Source: Nocardioides rotundus
GTDB lineage: Bacteria > Actinomycetota > Actinomycetes > Propionibacteriales > Nocardioidaceae
Assembly (NCBI RefSeq): GCF_019931675.1
Contig: NZ_CP082922.1
Location: forward strand, 2,619,001-2,683,000
Length of the DNA stretch: 64,000 nucleotides
Direction: 5' to 3'
The first letter of the stretch is position 1. Every line of letters starts with the position of its first letter. Shown here one piece after another: positions 1 to 13,800 of this stretch. Position numbers and translations under genes: made by a program. Below the pieces are notes generated by a model. The model was given only the letters and a program-made list of their open reading frames with translations. It did no database searches and was not told the DNA's origin.

Positions 1-669
1 CGCCGCCCCGCCGCCGAAGCCGACGAGCACGCCCGCCGCGCCGGTGCGCATCAGGTGCAGCGCCGCCTGGTGGGTCGCGCAGCCGCCGACGATGACCGGC
101 ACGTCGAGCTCGTAGATGAACTCCTTGAGGTTCAGCGGCTCGGAGTGGCTGGAGACGTGCTCGGCGCTGACGGTGGTGCCGCGGATCACGAACATGTCCA
201 CGCCCGCGTCCACCACCGTCTTGGCGAACTCCTTGGTGCGCTGCGGGGACAGCGACCCGGCGACGGTGACCCCGGAGTCCCGCATCTCGCGCAGCCGCGC
301 GGTGATCAGGTCCGGCGAGATCGGCGCCTCGTAGATCTCCTGCATCCGCCGGGTGGCCTCGACCCCCTGCAGGCCCGCGACCTCCTCCAGCAGCGGCGCG
401 GGGTCGTCGTACCGCGTCCAGAGGCCCTCGAGGTTCAACACGCCCAGGCCGCCGAGCTCGCCGAGCCGGATCGCGGTCGCGGGCGACATCACCGAGTCCA
501 TCGGCGCGGCCACGACCGGGATCTCGAAGCGGTAGGCGTCGATCTGCCAGGCGAGGTTGACCTCCTCCGGGCCACGGGTGCGGCGGGAGGGGACGATCGC
601 GATGCCGTCGAAGGAGTAGGCCCTGCGCGCGCGCTTGGCCCGGCCGATCTCGAAGTCAGTCACGGCCAT
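1..669 (-). CDS. guaB3: GuaB3 family IMP dehydrogenase-related protein (3' end outside window)
   Basis: The first 223 residues of a (beta/alpha)8 IMPDH/GMPR-fold protein are visible; the C-terminal half lies beyond the window edge. The ATG is at 669, giving MAVTDFEIGRAKRARRAYSF, the typical start of the actinobacterial GuaB3 paralogue. GuaB3 lacks CBS domains, and here the sequence runs straight from the first barrel strands (VPVVAAPMDSV-type motif, 'GGLGVLNLEGLW') into the barrel. It sits 16 bp downstream of guaB on the same strand, the usual guaB-guaB3 pair of actinobacteria. Purine metabolism is a likely role; the exact substrate of this paralogue cannot be told from the fragment. Confidence 0.92.
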   Translation of the reverse strand, partial: MAVTDFEIGRAKRARRAYSFDGIAIVPSRRTRGPEEVNLAWQIDAYRFEIPVVAAPMDSVMSPATAIRLGELGGLGVLNLEGLWTRYDDPAPLLEEVAGLQGVEATRRMQEIYEAPISPDLITARLREMRDSGVTVAGSLSPQRTKEFAKTVVDAGVDMFVIRGTTVSAEHVSSHSEPLNLKEFIYELDVPVIVGGCATHQAALHLMRTGAAGVLVGFGGGAA

Positions 670-685
670 CAGCCTAACGACGGAC

Positions 686-2218
<1,533 letters not shown>

Positions 2219-4057
2219 TCACGCCTCCACGGGGTGCTCGGCGAGCAGCACGTCGCTGGCCCTCTCCCCGACCAGGTAGACGGCGCTGGCGATGAAGAAG
2301 CCGGGGATGTCGGGGAAGACCGAGGCGTCCACCACGCGCAGGCCATCGACCCCGCGCACCCGGAAGTCGCCGTCGAGCACCGCCATCGGGTCGTCGTCGG
2401 CCCCGATCTTCGCCGTACCGCATGCGTGGTGGCCCCACGCCTGGTCCCGGGCGAAGTCCGCCAGGCCCTCCCGGTCGGCCACATCGCCCCCCGGGATCAC
2501 CTCCGTCAGCCCCGCGCCGGTGACCCGGGTGACGATGTCGCGGGCCAGCTCGATGCCGTCCACGACGCCGGCGAGGTCGCGCTCGAAGCCGTCGCCGCCC
2601 TCCTCGAAGTAGTGGAACCGGATGTCGGGTACGGCGGTCGGGTCGGCCGAGGCGAGCCGGACCGAGCCCGCTCGGTTGGTCGTGTGTCCCTTGAGGACCA
2701 GCATCGAGAGGCTGTGGTGGTTGGCGACCGCGTCCTTGGCGTAGCCCGGGTAGTAGCCGTGGAAGTCGATCGGCAGAGAGAACACGATCAGGTCGGGATC
2801 CTCCCCGGCGACGCTGGAGCGGGCGATGACCGCGGCCAGGGATCCGTTGGTGGAGTAGGGCCCGAACCGGTCCTGCTGCCACTCCTGCCACAGGTCGTCG
2901 CTCCGGCCGTCCTCGGGGATGTCCAGGGGCGAGCCGTCGAAGAGCGGGTAGTCCCGGTCCAGGTGCCAGACCAGCGAGACCTCGTAGCGGTCGTGCAGGT
3001 TCTCCCCCACGCCCGGCAGGTCGGCGACCACGTCGATGCCGTGCTCGGCCAGCTCCTGCGCCGGCCCGATGCCGGAGAGCTTGAGCAGCTGCGGGGTGTT
3101 GAAGGCTCCCCCGGCCAGGATCACCTCGCGCCGGGCGCGCACGACGCGGGTGCCGCGGTCCTCGCCCTCCTCGCCCCGGGCGGCCTCTGGAACGGCGGCG
3201 TAGGCGCGCGACTGGTCGAGCACCTCGACCCCGACCGCGCGGCCGTCCTCGATCACCACCCTCGTCGCGAGCTGGTTGAGGCCGAGGGTGAGCCGGCCGT
3301 CGGAGCGCCGCTGGGCGTCCAGCAGCCGCTCGCGGCTGCCCTTGCGGGCACCGTCGGAGACGGCGACGGGCACGAAGGTCATCCCCTGGTACGCCGCGGT
3401 GGTGTCGGCCGCGTTCGGGTCGCGGGGCAGGGAGATCTCCTCGCCGATGCCGTAGCGGGCCCGGCTGGTCTCCTCCATCGCGCCGATCACGTCGAGGAAC
3501 AGCGGCTCGCGACCGCCGATGCTCGGGTCCGCGCGGGTGGTGCCGAGCCAGCCGTCGCGGCCGTGTCGGGCCTTGCGATCCCGGTCGGCCGGGGTGTCGC
3601 CGGGCAGCGGCTCGGCGTCCTTGCCCCGCCAGCGCTCCATCCGGGTGAACAGCTCGCGCATCCGCTCCGGGCCCCACGAGTCGTCCCCGGTGAGCTCAGC
3701 GAGCCGCTGCCAGTCGTCGTCGTGCGGGTAGATCGTCACCATCGCGCTGACCGCGGTGCTCCCGCCGAGCGTGCTGCCGCGGGGGTAGAGGACGCCGCCC
3801 TCGCCGTCGACGTACTTCGGGTCCCGCCGCGCCGCGCCCTCGTCGTCGTAGTGGTGGACGTAGAAGTTCCACGCCAGGTCCGGGTCCTCGCTGGCGTAGG
3901 CCTGCATGATCGGGACCTCGTAGTAGGGGCAGTCGTGGTCGTCGCCGGCCTCCACCACCAGCACGGTGTGGCCGGCCAGCGCCAGGTTGGCGGCCAGCGG
4001 GCCACCCCCCGCCCCGGACCCGACGATGACGAAGTCGTACTCCTCAGCCGCTGCCAT
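2219..4057 (-). CDS. GMC family FAD-dependent oxidoreductase (choline dehydrogenase/cholesterol oxidase-like)
   Basis: 612-residue glucose-methanol-choline family flavoenzyme. The Rossmann FAD motif is at residues 8-30 ('VIVGSGAGGGPLAANLA', then the acidic 'VVEAG'). A GMC signature region with 'GGSTAVSAM' follows, and the C-terminal catalytic segment has 'WGHHACGTAKIG' with the active-site His pair plus a terminal FAD-contact region ('VVDASVFPDIPG'). It probably oxidises an alcohol; the substrate cannot be read from the sequence. In Mycobacterium tuberculosis a GMC enzyme (ChoD) also lies next to guaB2-guaB3, so this neighbourhood is partly conserved, although the order differs here. No signal peptide is seen, so a cytoplasmic location is likely. 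Confidence 0.88.
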   Translation of the reverse strand: MAAAEEYDFVIVGSGAGGGPLAANLALAGHTVLVVEAGDDHDCPYYEVPIMQAYASEDPDLAWNFYVHHYDDEGAARRDPKYVDGEGGVLYPRGSTLGGSTAVSAMVTIYPHDDDWQRLAELTGDDSWGPERMRELFTRMERWRGKDAEPLPGDTPADRDRKARHGRDGWLGTTRADPSIGGREPLFLDVIGAMEETSRARYGIGEEISLPRDPNAADTTAAYQGMTFVPVAVSDGARKGSRERLLDAQRRSDGRLTLGLNQLATRVVIEDGRAVGVEVLDQSRAYAAVPEAARGEEGEDRGTRVVRARREVILAGGAFNTPQLLKLSGIGPAQELAEHGIDVVADLPGVGENLHDRYEVSLVWHLDRDYPLFDGSPLDIPEDGRSDDLWQEWQQDRFGPYSTNGSLAAVIARSSVAGEDPDLIVFSLPIDFHGYYPGYAKDAVANHHSLSMLVLKGHTTNRAGSVRLASADPTAVPDIRFHYFEEGGDGFERDLAGVVDGIELARDIVTRVTGAGLTEVIPGGDVADREGLADFARDQAWGHHACGTAKIGADDDPMAVLDGDFRVRGVDGLRVVDASVFPDIPGFFIASAVYLVGERASDVLLAEHPVEA

Positions 4058-4125
4058 GCCCGTGAGGCTACGCGCTGCCCGCTCGGGTGGTGGTGAACCC
4101 GGCAGCGGGATGGCACGATCGCGGC

Positions 4126-4371
4126 ATGGACGAGCGGCAGATTCACGACCACATCAACGACCTGGTCCGCACCGAGCACGAGCTCCGGGAGAAGCTGGGC
4201 AGCGGGGAGATCACCGCGACCGAGGAGCACGAGCGGCTCGCCCGCACCGAGGAGCAGCTCGACCAGCTCTGGGACCTGCTCCGCCAGCGGCAGGCACGCC
4301 GGGACGCCGGGGAGAACCCGGATCTCGCCCAGGAGCGGCCGACCAGCGTCGTGGAGAACTACGAGGGCTGA
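4126..4371 (+). CDS. DUF2630 family small protein
   Basis: 81-residue acidic, helical protein starting at the ATG at 4126 (MDERQIHDHINDLVRTEHEL). The sequence has the hallmarks of the actinobacterial DUF2630 family: an amphipathic helix pair with 'LVRTEHELR', 'EITATEEHERLARTEEQLDQ' and 'LWDLLRQRQARR', and a C-terminal 'RPTSVVENYEG' tail. The function is unknown. It is transcribed divergently from the GMC oxidoreductase (68 bp between starts) and converges on the lipoprotein gene 10 bp away. The whole protein looks like a soluble helical hairpin. Confidence 0.85.
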   Translation: MDERQIHDHINDLVRTEHELREKLGSGEITATEEHERLARTEEQLDQLWDLLRQRQARRDAGENPDLAQERPTSVVENYEG

Positions 4372-4381
4372 CCCGCCCGGC

Positions 4382-4834
4382 TCAGGCCTGGTCGCGGGCC
4401 ACCGCGACGAAGATGCAGTTGACCTTGCCCTTGCGCTGCTTCTTGGGCGTGCCCTCGAACGTCAGCGGCACGGTCTCGGAGAGCCGGCGGGACTTCGACG
4501 GGTCGACCGATGGGGTCTGGATCGACCCGCGGCCCCAGACCGAGCCGTTCTTGGCCGACGCGACCCGCAGCGCCAGTCGGTAGCGGGCCGGCTCCTCGGT
4601 GCTGTTCCGCACCCGGTAGGCCACCTCCACCCGCTTGCCCTGGCGGCGGCAGCCGGTGACCTCGACGTCCCCGCGCGCCTCGACCTGGTTCGGGATGTCC
4701 GAGCCCTCACCCAGCACCTGCGGGTCGGTGGCCGACGACTCCGAGCGCTCCGCCTTCTTCGACGGCTCGTCGTCGCCACTGCAGCCGGTGAGCAGCAGGG
4801 CGGCCGCAGCCAAGGCGATGATCGTTCTCCTCAT
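4382..4834 (-). CDS. putative lipoprotein
   Basis: 150-residue predicted lipoprotein. The chosen ATG at 4834 gives a short basic n-region (MRRT), a hydrophobic stretch 'IIALAAAALLL' and the lipobox 'LTGC', with Cys18 as the lipidation site. A charged low-complexity linker follows to about residue 55. The remaining ~95 residues look like one beta-rich FxLYD-style domain ('VAYRVRNSTEEPARYRLALR'), a fold common in extracellular actinobacterial proteins, with two further cysteines. The start codon lies 52 bp downstream of the giant surface protein's stop on the same strand, so the two could be co-transcribed. Function unknown. Confidence 0.8.
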   Translation of the reverse strand: MRRTIIALAAAALLLTGCSGDDEPSKKAERSESSATDPQVLGEGSDIPNQVEARGDVEVTGCRRQGKRVEVAYRVRNSTEEPARYRLALRVASAKNGSVWGRGSIQTPSVDPSKSRRLSETVPLTFEGTPKKQRKGKVNCIFVAVARDQA

Positions 4835-4886
4835 GGCGCGAGTCTCCCCTCTTCGGTGGTGGTACGTCGACACGCCGTGCCGGGCG

Positions 4887-7800
4887 TCACGTGTCCTCTC
4901 CGCGACGCCGCCGCACCAGGAAGCCGCCGCCCGCGAGCAGCGCCAGCCCGAGGAGGGCGACCCACAGCGCCGGACCGCCGGTGTTCGGCAGCGGGTTCCA
5001 GTCGCCGTCGTCACCCCCGCCCGCGGGCCGGTCGCCGGGCTGGTCCGGCGTGCCCGGGTCGCCCGGCGGCGGCGTGGTCGGGTCGTCCTCGCCCTCGGCG
5101 GGCAGGATGTTGATGTCGGTGATCACGACGTCGCAGCCGTTCTCACCCGGCTCGCAGGGGTCGCCCACCGGAGGAGTGGTGATCAGCTCGGCCCGGTTGC
5201 GGACGCTGCCGTCCGCCGCATCCTGGGCGGTGACGGTGTACGGCGGCGCCGTACAGGTCATCGACTCACCCGGCGCCAGCGTCGTCGCGGGGCAGTCCAC
5301 CTGGCCCACCTTCGGGTCGCGCACCTCGATGTCGCCCAGCGTCACCGTGCCGGTGTTGGTCACCACGAAGGTGTAGTCGATGATCTCGCCGACGTCGGCC
5401 CGTCCGTCGCCGTCGCGGTCCCGCAGCGCGCCGTCCTTCTCCAGGGTGGCGTCGGCCCGGGCATCGGCGGGAAGCGTGTTGTCATCGGGCTCCGACTCGA
5501 CCGGGTTCCCTCCGGGGGCGGTGCCGGTGGCCTTGGCGGTGTTGGTGACCGCGCCGGCGTCGATGTCGCCCTGCGTCACGGTGTAGGTGGCGGTGCACTC
5601 CACCGACGCACCCGGAGCCACCGGGTCGCTCGGGCAGGTGACCGTGCCGACCTTCGGGTCAGAGACAGCGATGCCGGTCACCGTCACGTTGCCGGTGTTG
5701 GTCACCTTGAACGTGTAGTCGATCGTCTCGCCCACGTCGGCGAGCTCGTCGTCACCACCGTCACTGAGGACGCCGGTCTTCTCGATCATCAGCGCCGAGG
5801 CGGGGTCGGTGGGCAGGGTCTCGGTCGACGGACCGGTCTCGACCGCCTCCCCGTCCGGGCGGTTCGCGGTCGCGGTCGCGGTGTTCTCCACCGTCCCTGC
5901 GTCCACGTCCGCCTGGGTCACGACGTACGACGCCGTGCACTCCACGCTGTCGCCGGGAGCCAACGCTCCGGCCGGGCAGTCGACGGCGCCGACCTTCGGG
6001 TCGTCCACACTGACGCCGGTGACGGTCACGTTGCCGGTGTTCGTCACCGTGAACGTATACGTGATCGTCTCCCCGGCATCCGCGCCGTCGTCGCCGTCCT
6101 CACTGTTGAGCACACCGGTCTTCACCATGGTCAGGCCGGAGGCCGCGTCGGCGGCGATCTCCTCGTCGGCCAGCGGACTCTCGACCGAGCCACCCGAGGG
6201 CGTCGACCCGGTCGCGGTCGCCTCGTTGCGCACCAGTCCGGCGTCCACGTCGGCCTGGGTGACCGTGTACGACGCCGTGCACTTCACCGACGCCCCGGGC
6301 GCGACCGGTCCGGTCGGGCAGTCGACCTCGCCGACCTTCGGGTCGTCCACGCTCACGTCGGTGAGGGTGACATTGCCGGTGTTGGTCACGGTGAACGTGT
6401 AGTCGATCGTCTCCCCGACGTCCGCCAGGTCGTCGCCATCGGCGTCGTTGAGCGCACCGGACTTGACCAGGCCGAGCGCCGGAGTGGTGTCGGCCGGCAC
6501 GGTCGCGTCGTCGGACGGCGAGGTGACGTCCTCACCGGAGGGCGTGTCGCCGGTCGCGGTGGCGGTGTTGTCCACCGACCCGGAGTCCACATCGGCCTGG
6601 GTCACGACGTACGACGCCGTGCACTCCACCGACGCACCCGGAGCCAGCGGACCGGTCGGGCAGTCGACCGCGCCGACCTTCGGGTCGCGGATCGCGACCT
6701 GGGAGATGGTCACGTTGCCGGTGTTGGTGACCGTGAACGTGTAGTTCACCCGCTCGCCCACGTCGGCCAGCTGGTCGCCGTCCCCGTCGACCAGCGCGGC
6801 GTCCTTGACGACCGCCAGGCTGGACGCGGTGTCCGCGGGCACGCTGCTGTCGTCCGGACCGGAGGTGACCTCCTCACCGCCGGGAGTGGTGCCGGTCGCG
6901 GTCGCGGTGTTGTCCACCGACCCTGCGTCCACATCGGCCTGGGTCACGACGTACGACGCGGTGCAGGTCGCGGACTCCCCCGGTGCCAGAGGCTGGGTCG
7001 GGCAGGTCACGCCGTCGATCTTCGGGTCGTCGATCGCGACCTGCGAGACCGTCTGGTTGCCGGTGTTGGTGACGACGAACTCGTAGCGGATCGTCTCGCC
7101 CACGTCGGCGCGCTCGTCGCCGTCCTCGTCGGCCAGGGTGCCGGTCTTCTCCACCAGCAGGGAGGACGCGGTGTCGGCCGGCAGCGTCTCGGTCGACGGA
7201 CCGGTCTCGACCTCCTCGCCATCCGGCCGGTTCGCGGTCGCCGTCGCGGTGTTCTCCACGGTGCCGGAGTCCACGTCCGCCTGCGTCACGGTGTAGGACG
7301 CCGTGCACTCCACCGAGCCGCCCGGAAGCAGCGGGAGAACGGGGCAGGTGACCTGACCGACCTTCGGGTCCTCGACACTCACACCGGAGAGGGTGACGTT
7401 GCCGGTGTTGGTCACCGTGAACGTGTAGTCCACCGTCTCCCCGACATCGGCCAGATCGTCACCGTCGCGATCGTTGAGCGCACCGGACTTCACCAGCGTC
7501 AGACCAGACGCAGCATCCGCCGGGAGCTCCTCGTCCGCCAGCGGGCTCTCGATCGAGCCACCCGACGGCGTCGACCCGGTCGCCGTTGCCTCGTTGCGCA
7601 CCACGCCGGCGTCCACATCGGCCTGGGTGACGGTGTAGGACGCCGTGCACTCCACCGACGCGCCCGGCGCCAGAGCACCAGCCGGGCAGGTCACGTCGCC
7701 GACCTTCGGGTCGTCCACGCTCACGCCGGACACCGTCACGTTGCCGGTGTTGGTCACCGTGAACGTGTAGTCCACGGTCTCACCGGCATCAGTCAGGTCG

Positions 7801-10800
7801 TCGCCATCGGCGTCGTTGAGCGCGCCGGTCTTGACCAGCACCAGGCCCGCAGCGGTGTCGGCGGGGACCGAGGCGTCGTCGGGCTCCGAGGTCACCGACC
7901 CGCCCGAGGGCGCGGTCGCCCCCGCGGTCGCGGTGTTCTCTACCGACCCGGAGTCCACGTCGGCCTGGGTCACGGTGTAGCTCGCCGTGCACTCCACCGA
8001 CGCGCCCGGTGCCAGAGCACCCGTCGGGCAGGTCACGTCGCCGACCTTGGGGTCATCGATGGAGACGCCGGTCAGGGTCGTCGCGCCGGTGTTGGTGACG
8101 GTGAAGGTGTAGTTCACCGTCTCCCCGACGTCGGCGAGGTTGTCGCTGTCCTCGTCGGCCAGTACGGCGTCCTTGGCCAGTCGAAGCGCTCCCCGATCGT
8201 CGACAGGCAGGGTCGAGTCGTCACCGGGCGAGGTCACGTCCCCGCCACCCGGCGTGGTGCCGGTGGCGGTCGCGACGTTGGTCACCGAGCCGGCGTCGAT
8301 GTCGTCCTGCGTCACGGTGTAGGTCGCGGTGCACTCCACCGACGCACCGGGCGTGACCGGGCCGGTCGGGCAGGTGACCGCGCCGACCTTCGGGTCGTCG
8401 ACAGCGATGCCGGTCAGCGTGACGTTGCCGGTGTTGGTCACCGTGAATGTGTAGTCGATCGTCTCGCCGACGTCGGCCAGGTCGTCCCCGTCCTGATCGT
8501 TCAGCGCACCGGTCTTCTCGATCCTCAGCGCCGAGGCGGTGTCGGTGGGCAGGGTCTCAGTCGAGGGACCGGTCTCGACCTCCTGGCCGTCCGGGCGGTT
8601 CGCGGTCGCCGTGGCGGTGTTCTCCACCGTCCCTGCGTCCACATCGGCCTGAGTGACGGTGTAGGTCGCGGTGCACTCCACCGACGCCCCCGGAGCCACC
8701 GGACCCGCCGGGCACTCCACGGCACCCACCTTCGGGTCGTCGACGGCGACCGAGGTCATCGTCACGTTGCCGGTGTTGGTCACCGTGAACGTGTAGTCCA
8801 CCGTCTCCCCGACATCGGCCAGATCGTCGCCGTCGCGATCGTTGAGCGCACCGGACTTCACCAGCGTCAGACCGGAGGCAGCGTCCGCCGGGAGCTCCTC
8901 ATCCGCCAGCGGGCTCTCCACCGAGCCACCCGAGGGCGTCGACCCGGTCGCGGTCGCCTCGTTGCGCACGACACCGGCGTCCACGTCGCCCTGGGTCACG
9001 GTGTAGGACGCCGTGCACTCCACCGACGCACCCGGAGCCAGAGCACCCGCCGGGCACTCCACGGCGCCCACCTTCGGGTCGTCGATGCTCACCCCGGACA
9101 CCGTCACGTTGCCGGTGTTGGTCACGGTGAACGTGTAGTCGATCGTCTCCCCGGCATCGGCCAGGTCGTCGCCGTCTCGGTCGTTGAGCGCACCGGACTT
9201 GACCAGGCCGAGCGCCGGGGTGGTGTCGGCGGGAACGGTGGCGTCGTCGGACGGCGAGGTGACGTCCTCACCGGAGGGCGTGCTACCGGTCGCGGTGGCG
9301 CTGTTGTCCACCGACCCGGAGTCCACATCGGCCTGGGTCACGACGTACGACGCCGTGCACTCCACCGACGCACCCGGAGCCAGCGGACCGGTCGGGCACT
9401 CCACCCCCGTGATCTTCGGGTCGTCGATCGCGACCTGAGAGATGGTCACGTTGCCGGTGTTGGTCACCGTGAACGTGTAGTTCACCCGCTCGCCCACGTC
9501 GGCCAGCTGGTCGCTGTCCCCGTCGACCAGCGCGGCGTCCTTGACGACCGCCAGGCTCGACGCGGTGTCCGCGGGCACGCTGCTGTCGTCCGGACCGGAG
9601 GTGACCTCCTCACCGCCGGGAGTGGTGCCGGTCGCCGTGGCGGTGTTGTCCACCGAGCCGGAGTCCACATCGGCCTGGGTCACGACGTAGGACGCGGTGC
9701 AGGTCTTCAACTCACCGGGAGCGAGCGCACCCGTGGGGCACTCGACCTCGCCGACCTTCGGGTCGCGGATCGCGACCTGCGAGACCGTCTGGTTGCCGGT
9801 GTTGGTGACGACGAACTCGTAGTTCACCGTCTCGCCCACGTCGGCGCGCTCGTCGCCGTCCTCGTCGGCCAGGGTGCCGGTCTTCTCCACCAGCAGGGAG
9901 GACGCGGTGTCGGCCGGCAGCGTCTCGGTCGACGGACCGGTCTCGACCTCCTCGCCATCCGGCCAGTTCGCGGTCGCCGTCGCGGTGTTGTCCACCGTCC
10001 CTGCGTCCACATCGGCCTGAGTCACCGTGTAGCTCGCGGTGCACTCCACCGACGCCCCCGGCGCCACCGGCCCGGTCGGGCAGGTGACCGCGCCGACCTT
10101 GGGGTCGTCGACGCTCACACCCGTGACCGTCACGTTGCCGGTGTTGGTCACCGTGAAGGTGTAGTCCACCGTCTCCCCGACATCGGCCAGATCGTCGCCG
10201 TCGCGATCGTTGAGCGCACCGGACTTCACCAGCGTCAGACCAGACGCAGCATCAGCCGGCAGCTCCTCATCGGCCAGCGGGCTCTCGATCGAGCCACCCG
10301 AGGGCGTCGACCCCGTCGCGGTCGCCTCGTTGCGCACCACACCGGCGTCCACATCGGCCTGGGTCACCGTGTAGCTCGCCGTGCACTCCACCGACGCGCC
10401 CGGCGCCAGAGCGCCGGCGGGGCAGGTCACCGAGCCGAGCTTCGGGTCGTCCACCGCGACGTCGTAGATCGTCACGTTGCCGCTGTTGGTGACGGTGAAC
10501 GTGTAGTCGATCGTCTCCCCGGCATCGGCCAGGTCGTCGCCGTCTCGGTCGTTGAGCGAGCCGTTCTTCACCAGGCCGAGCGCCGCGGTCGCGTCGGCGG
10601 GAACGGTGGCGTCATCGGACGGCGAGGTCACCGGCTCCCCCGCGGGGGTGGTCGCCCCGGCGGTCGCGGTGTTCTCCACCGCGCCGGCGTTCACGTCGGC
10701 CTGGGTGACGGTGTAGGACGCCGTGCAGGTCACCGAGTCACCCGGCGCCAGCGGACCCGTGGGGCAGTCGACGGTGTCGATCTTGGCGTCGTTGACCCGG

Positions 10801-13800
10801 ACGCTGGTGACCGTGACGTTGCCGGTGTTGGTGACGGTGAAGGTGTAGTCGACCCGCTCACCCACGTCGGCCAGCTGATCCCCGTCGCCGTCGGCCAGCG
10901 CGGCGTCCTTGACGATCTGCAGGCTCGACGCGGTGTCAGCCGGCACCGTGGCGTCGTCCTCGGGGGAGGTCACGGTCTCGCCGCCGGGGGCGCTGCCGGT
11001 CGCCGTGGCGGTGTTGTCCACCGACCCGGAGTCCACATCGGCCTGAGTCACGACGTACGACGCCGCGCAGGTCTTCGACTCCCCCGGCGCGAGGGGCCCG
11101 GTCGGGCAGGTGACCGCGCCGACCTTCGGGTCGTCGACCTCGATCCCGGAGAGGGTCACGTTCCCGGCGTTGGTGACGGTGAAGGTGTAGTCGATCGTCT
11201 CGCCCACGTCGGCGCGCTCGTCGCCGTCCCGGTCGTTGAGCGACGCGTCCTTGACCATGGTCAGGCCGGAGGTTCCGTCGGCGGGGACCGTGGCGTCGTC
11301 GGGCGCCGAGGTCACGACACCCTGGGAGCTCGTACCCGAGGCGGTGGCGGTGTTCTCCACCGATCCGGCGTCGACGTCGGCCTGGGTCACGGTGTAGGTC
11401 GCCGTGCACTCCACCGACGCGCCCGGCGCCAGCGGACCCGCCGGGCAGGTGACCTCGCCGACCTTCGGGTCGTCGATGCTCACGCCGTTCACCGTGAGCG
11501 TGCCGGTGTTGGTCACGGTGAAGGTGTAGTCGATCCGCTCCCCGGCGTCGGCGAGGTCGTCGCCGTCGGCGTCCACCAGCGCCGCGTCCTTGGCCAGCGC
11601 GAGCCCGGCTCGTCCGTCCACGGGCAGCACCGAGTCGTCGCCGGGCGAGGTGACCTCGGTGTCGTCGGGGGTCGTGCCCGTCGCGGTGGCGGTGTTGCTC
11701 ACCGAGCCGGCGTCGATGTCGCCCTGGGTCACGGTGTAGGACGCCGTGCACTCCACCGAGTCACCGGGACGCACCGCGCCGGAGGGGCACTCGACCGCGC
11801 CGACCTTCGGGTCCTGCACCGCGACGCCGCTGACGGTGACGTTGCCGGTGTTGGTCACGGTGAAGGTGTAGCGCACGGTCTCGCCCGCGTCGGCGAGTCC
11901 GTCGCCGTCCTGGTCGGTCAGCGTCCCGGCCTTCTCGATCCGGAGCTCGGCGGCCGTGTCCGCGGGCACCGTGGCGTCGTCCTGGGGCGAGGTGACCTCC
12001 TCACCGGAGGGCGAGAGACCGCTCGCCGTCGCCACGTTGTCCACCGAGCCGGCGTCCACGTCGGCCTGGGTGACGGAATACGTCGCGGTACAGGTCACGG
12101 TCGCGCCCGGGCCCAGCGGACCCGCGGGGCAGCTCACCGATCCGAGCTTGGGGTCGTCGATCCGGATCCGGGTGAGGGTGGCGTTCCCGGTGTTGGTGAC
12201 CAGGAAGGTGTAGTCCACCGTCTCGCCCACGTCGGCCAGGGCGTCCCCGTCCTCGTCGTTGAGGGCAGCGTCCTTGGCGACGGTCAGGCCGGTCTCCGCG
12301 TCGGCGGGCACGCTGGCGTCGTCGGGGCCGGAGGTGACGCCGCCTCCCGAGGGGGTGGTGCCGCTCGCGCTGGCGACGTTGTCCACCGAGCCGGCGTCCA
12401 CGTCGGCCTGGGTGACGGTGTAGGTCGCCGTGCACTCCACCGACTCACCGGGTGCGACCGCACCGGTGGGGCAGCTGACGTCGACCTTGTCGTCGGCGAC
12501 GCCGACCCCCATCATCGTCACGTTCCCGGTGTTGGTCACGGTGAAGGTGTAGTCGACGGTCTCGCCGGCATCGGCCAGCTCGTCGCCGTCCCGGTCGGCG
12601 AGCGCGGCCTCCTTCACGATCGACAGGGCGGCGGTGGTGTCGACGGTGAGGGTGTCGGTCGAGGTCGGGGAGGTGACGGTGGTGTCGTCGGGGCGGGTCG
12701 CGGTGGCCGTCGCGGTGTTGCGCAGCTGGCCCGCGTCCACGTCGGACTGGGTGACGGTGTAGGTCGCGGTGCACTCCACCGAGGCTCCGGGGGCCACCGG
12801 GCCGGTCGGACAGCTCACGGCGCCGACCTTCGGGTCGGCGATGCTGACGCCGTTGACCGTGACGTTGCCGGTGTTGGTCACCGTGAACGTGTAGTCCACG
12901 GTGTCCCCGACGTCGGCCAGGCCGTCGCCGTCCGCGTCCCCGGCGCCGAGCGTGCCGGACTTCACCAGGGCGAGCGCGGCCGCGCCGTCGGCGGCGATCT
13001 CCTCGTCGGTCACCGGGCTCGGGACCGGGTTGCCCGCCGGGTCCGTGGCCCCCGCTACCGCCTCGTTGCGCACCACGCCGGCGTCCACGTCGGACTGGGT
13101 GACGGTGTAGCTCGCCGTGCAGTCGACGGACGCGCCGGGCGCCAGCGGTCCCGTGGGGCAGCTGACCGAGGCGATCTTGGAGTCGCGCACCGAGACGTCG
13201 GTGAGGGTCGTCGTACCGGTGTTGGTCACCGTGAACGTGTAGTCGATCCGCTCCCCGGCGTCGGCCAGCCCGTCGCCGTCCCGGTCGACCAGCGAGCCGG
13301 TCTTGGTCAGCGCCAGCGTGGAGCGCTGGTCCGCCGGGACCGTGGCGTCGTCCTGCGGCGAGGTCACCGAGCCGCCTGAGGGCGTGGCACCGCTGGCGGT
13401 GGCGACGTTGTCGATCCGCCCGGCGTTCACATCGCCCTGGGTGACGGTGTAGGTCACCGTGCACTCGACCGACTGGCCAGGACGGACCGGGCCGGTCGGG
13501 CACTGCACCGGGCCGACCTTCGGGTCGGCGATGCTGACGTCGGTGATGCTGACGTTGCCGGTGTTGGTGACGGTGAAGACGTAGTCGATGGTCTCGCCGG
13601 CGTCGGCGAGGCTGTCGTTGTCGCCGTCGCGCAGGAACGCGTCCTTGACCATGCGGAGGGCGGCCTCGGTGTCGGCCGGCACGCGCGCGTCGTCCTCCGG
13701 GGAGGTGACGGTGCCACCGGAGGGGGTGGTGGCGCTCGCGGTGGCGACGTTGTTCACCGAGCCGTTGTCCACGTCGGCCTGGGTGACGGTGTAGCTCGCC

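Noticed and set aside
4635..13379. Open frame of 2,914 codons on the plus strand opposite the giant surface gene (with further long ones at 13995-17204 and 17048-21187)
   Set aside because: It is the antisense of the repeat array. High-GC repeats rich in GAC/GTC/ACC codons stay open on the other strand, and the translation is Arg/Gly/His-rich low complexity without signal peptide or domains.
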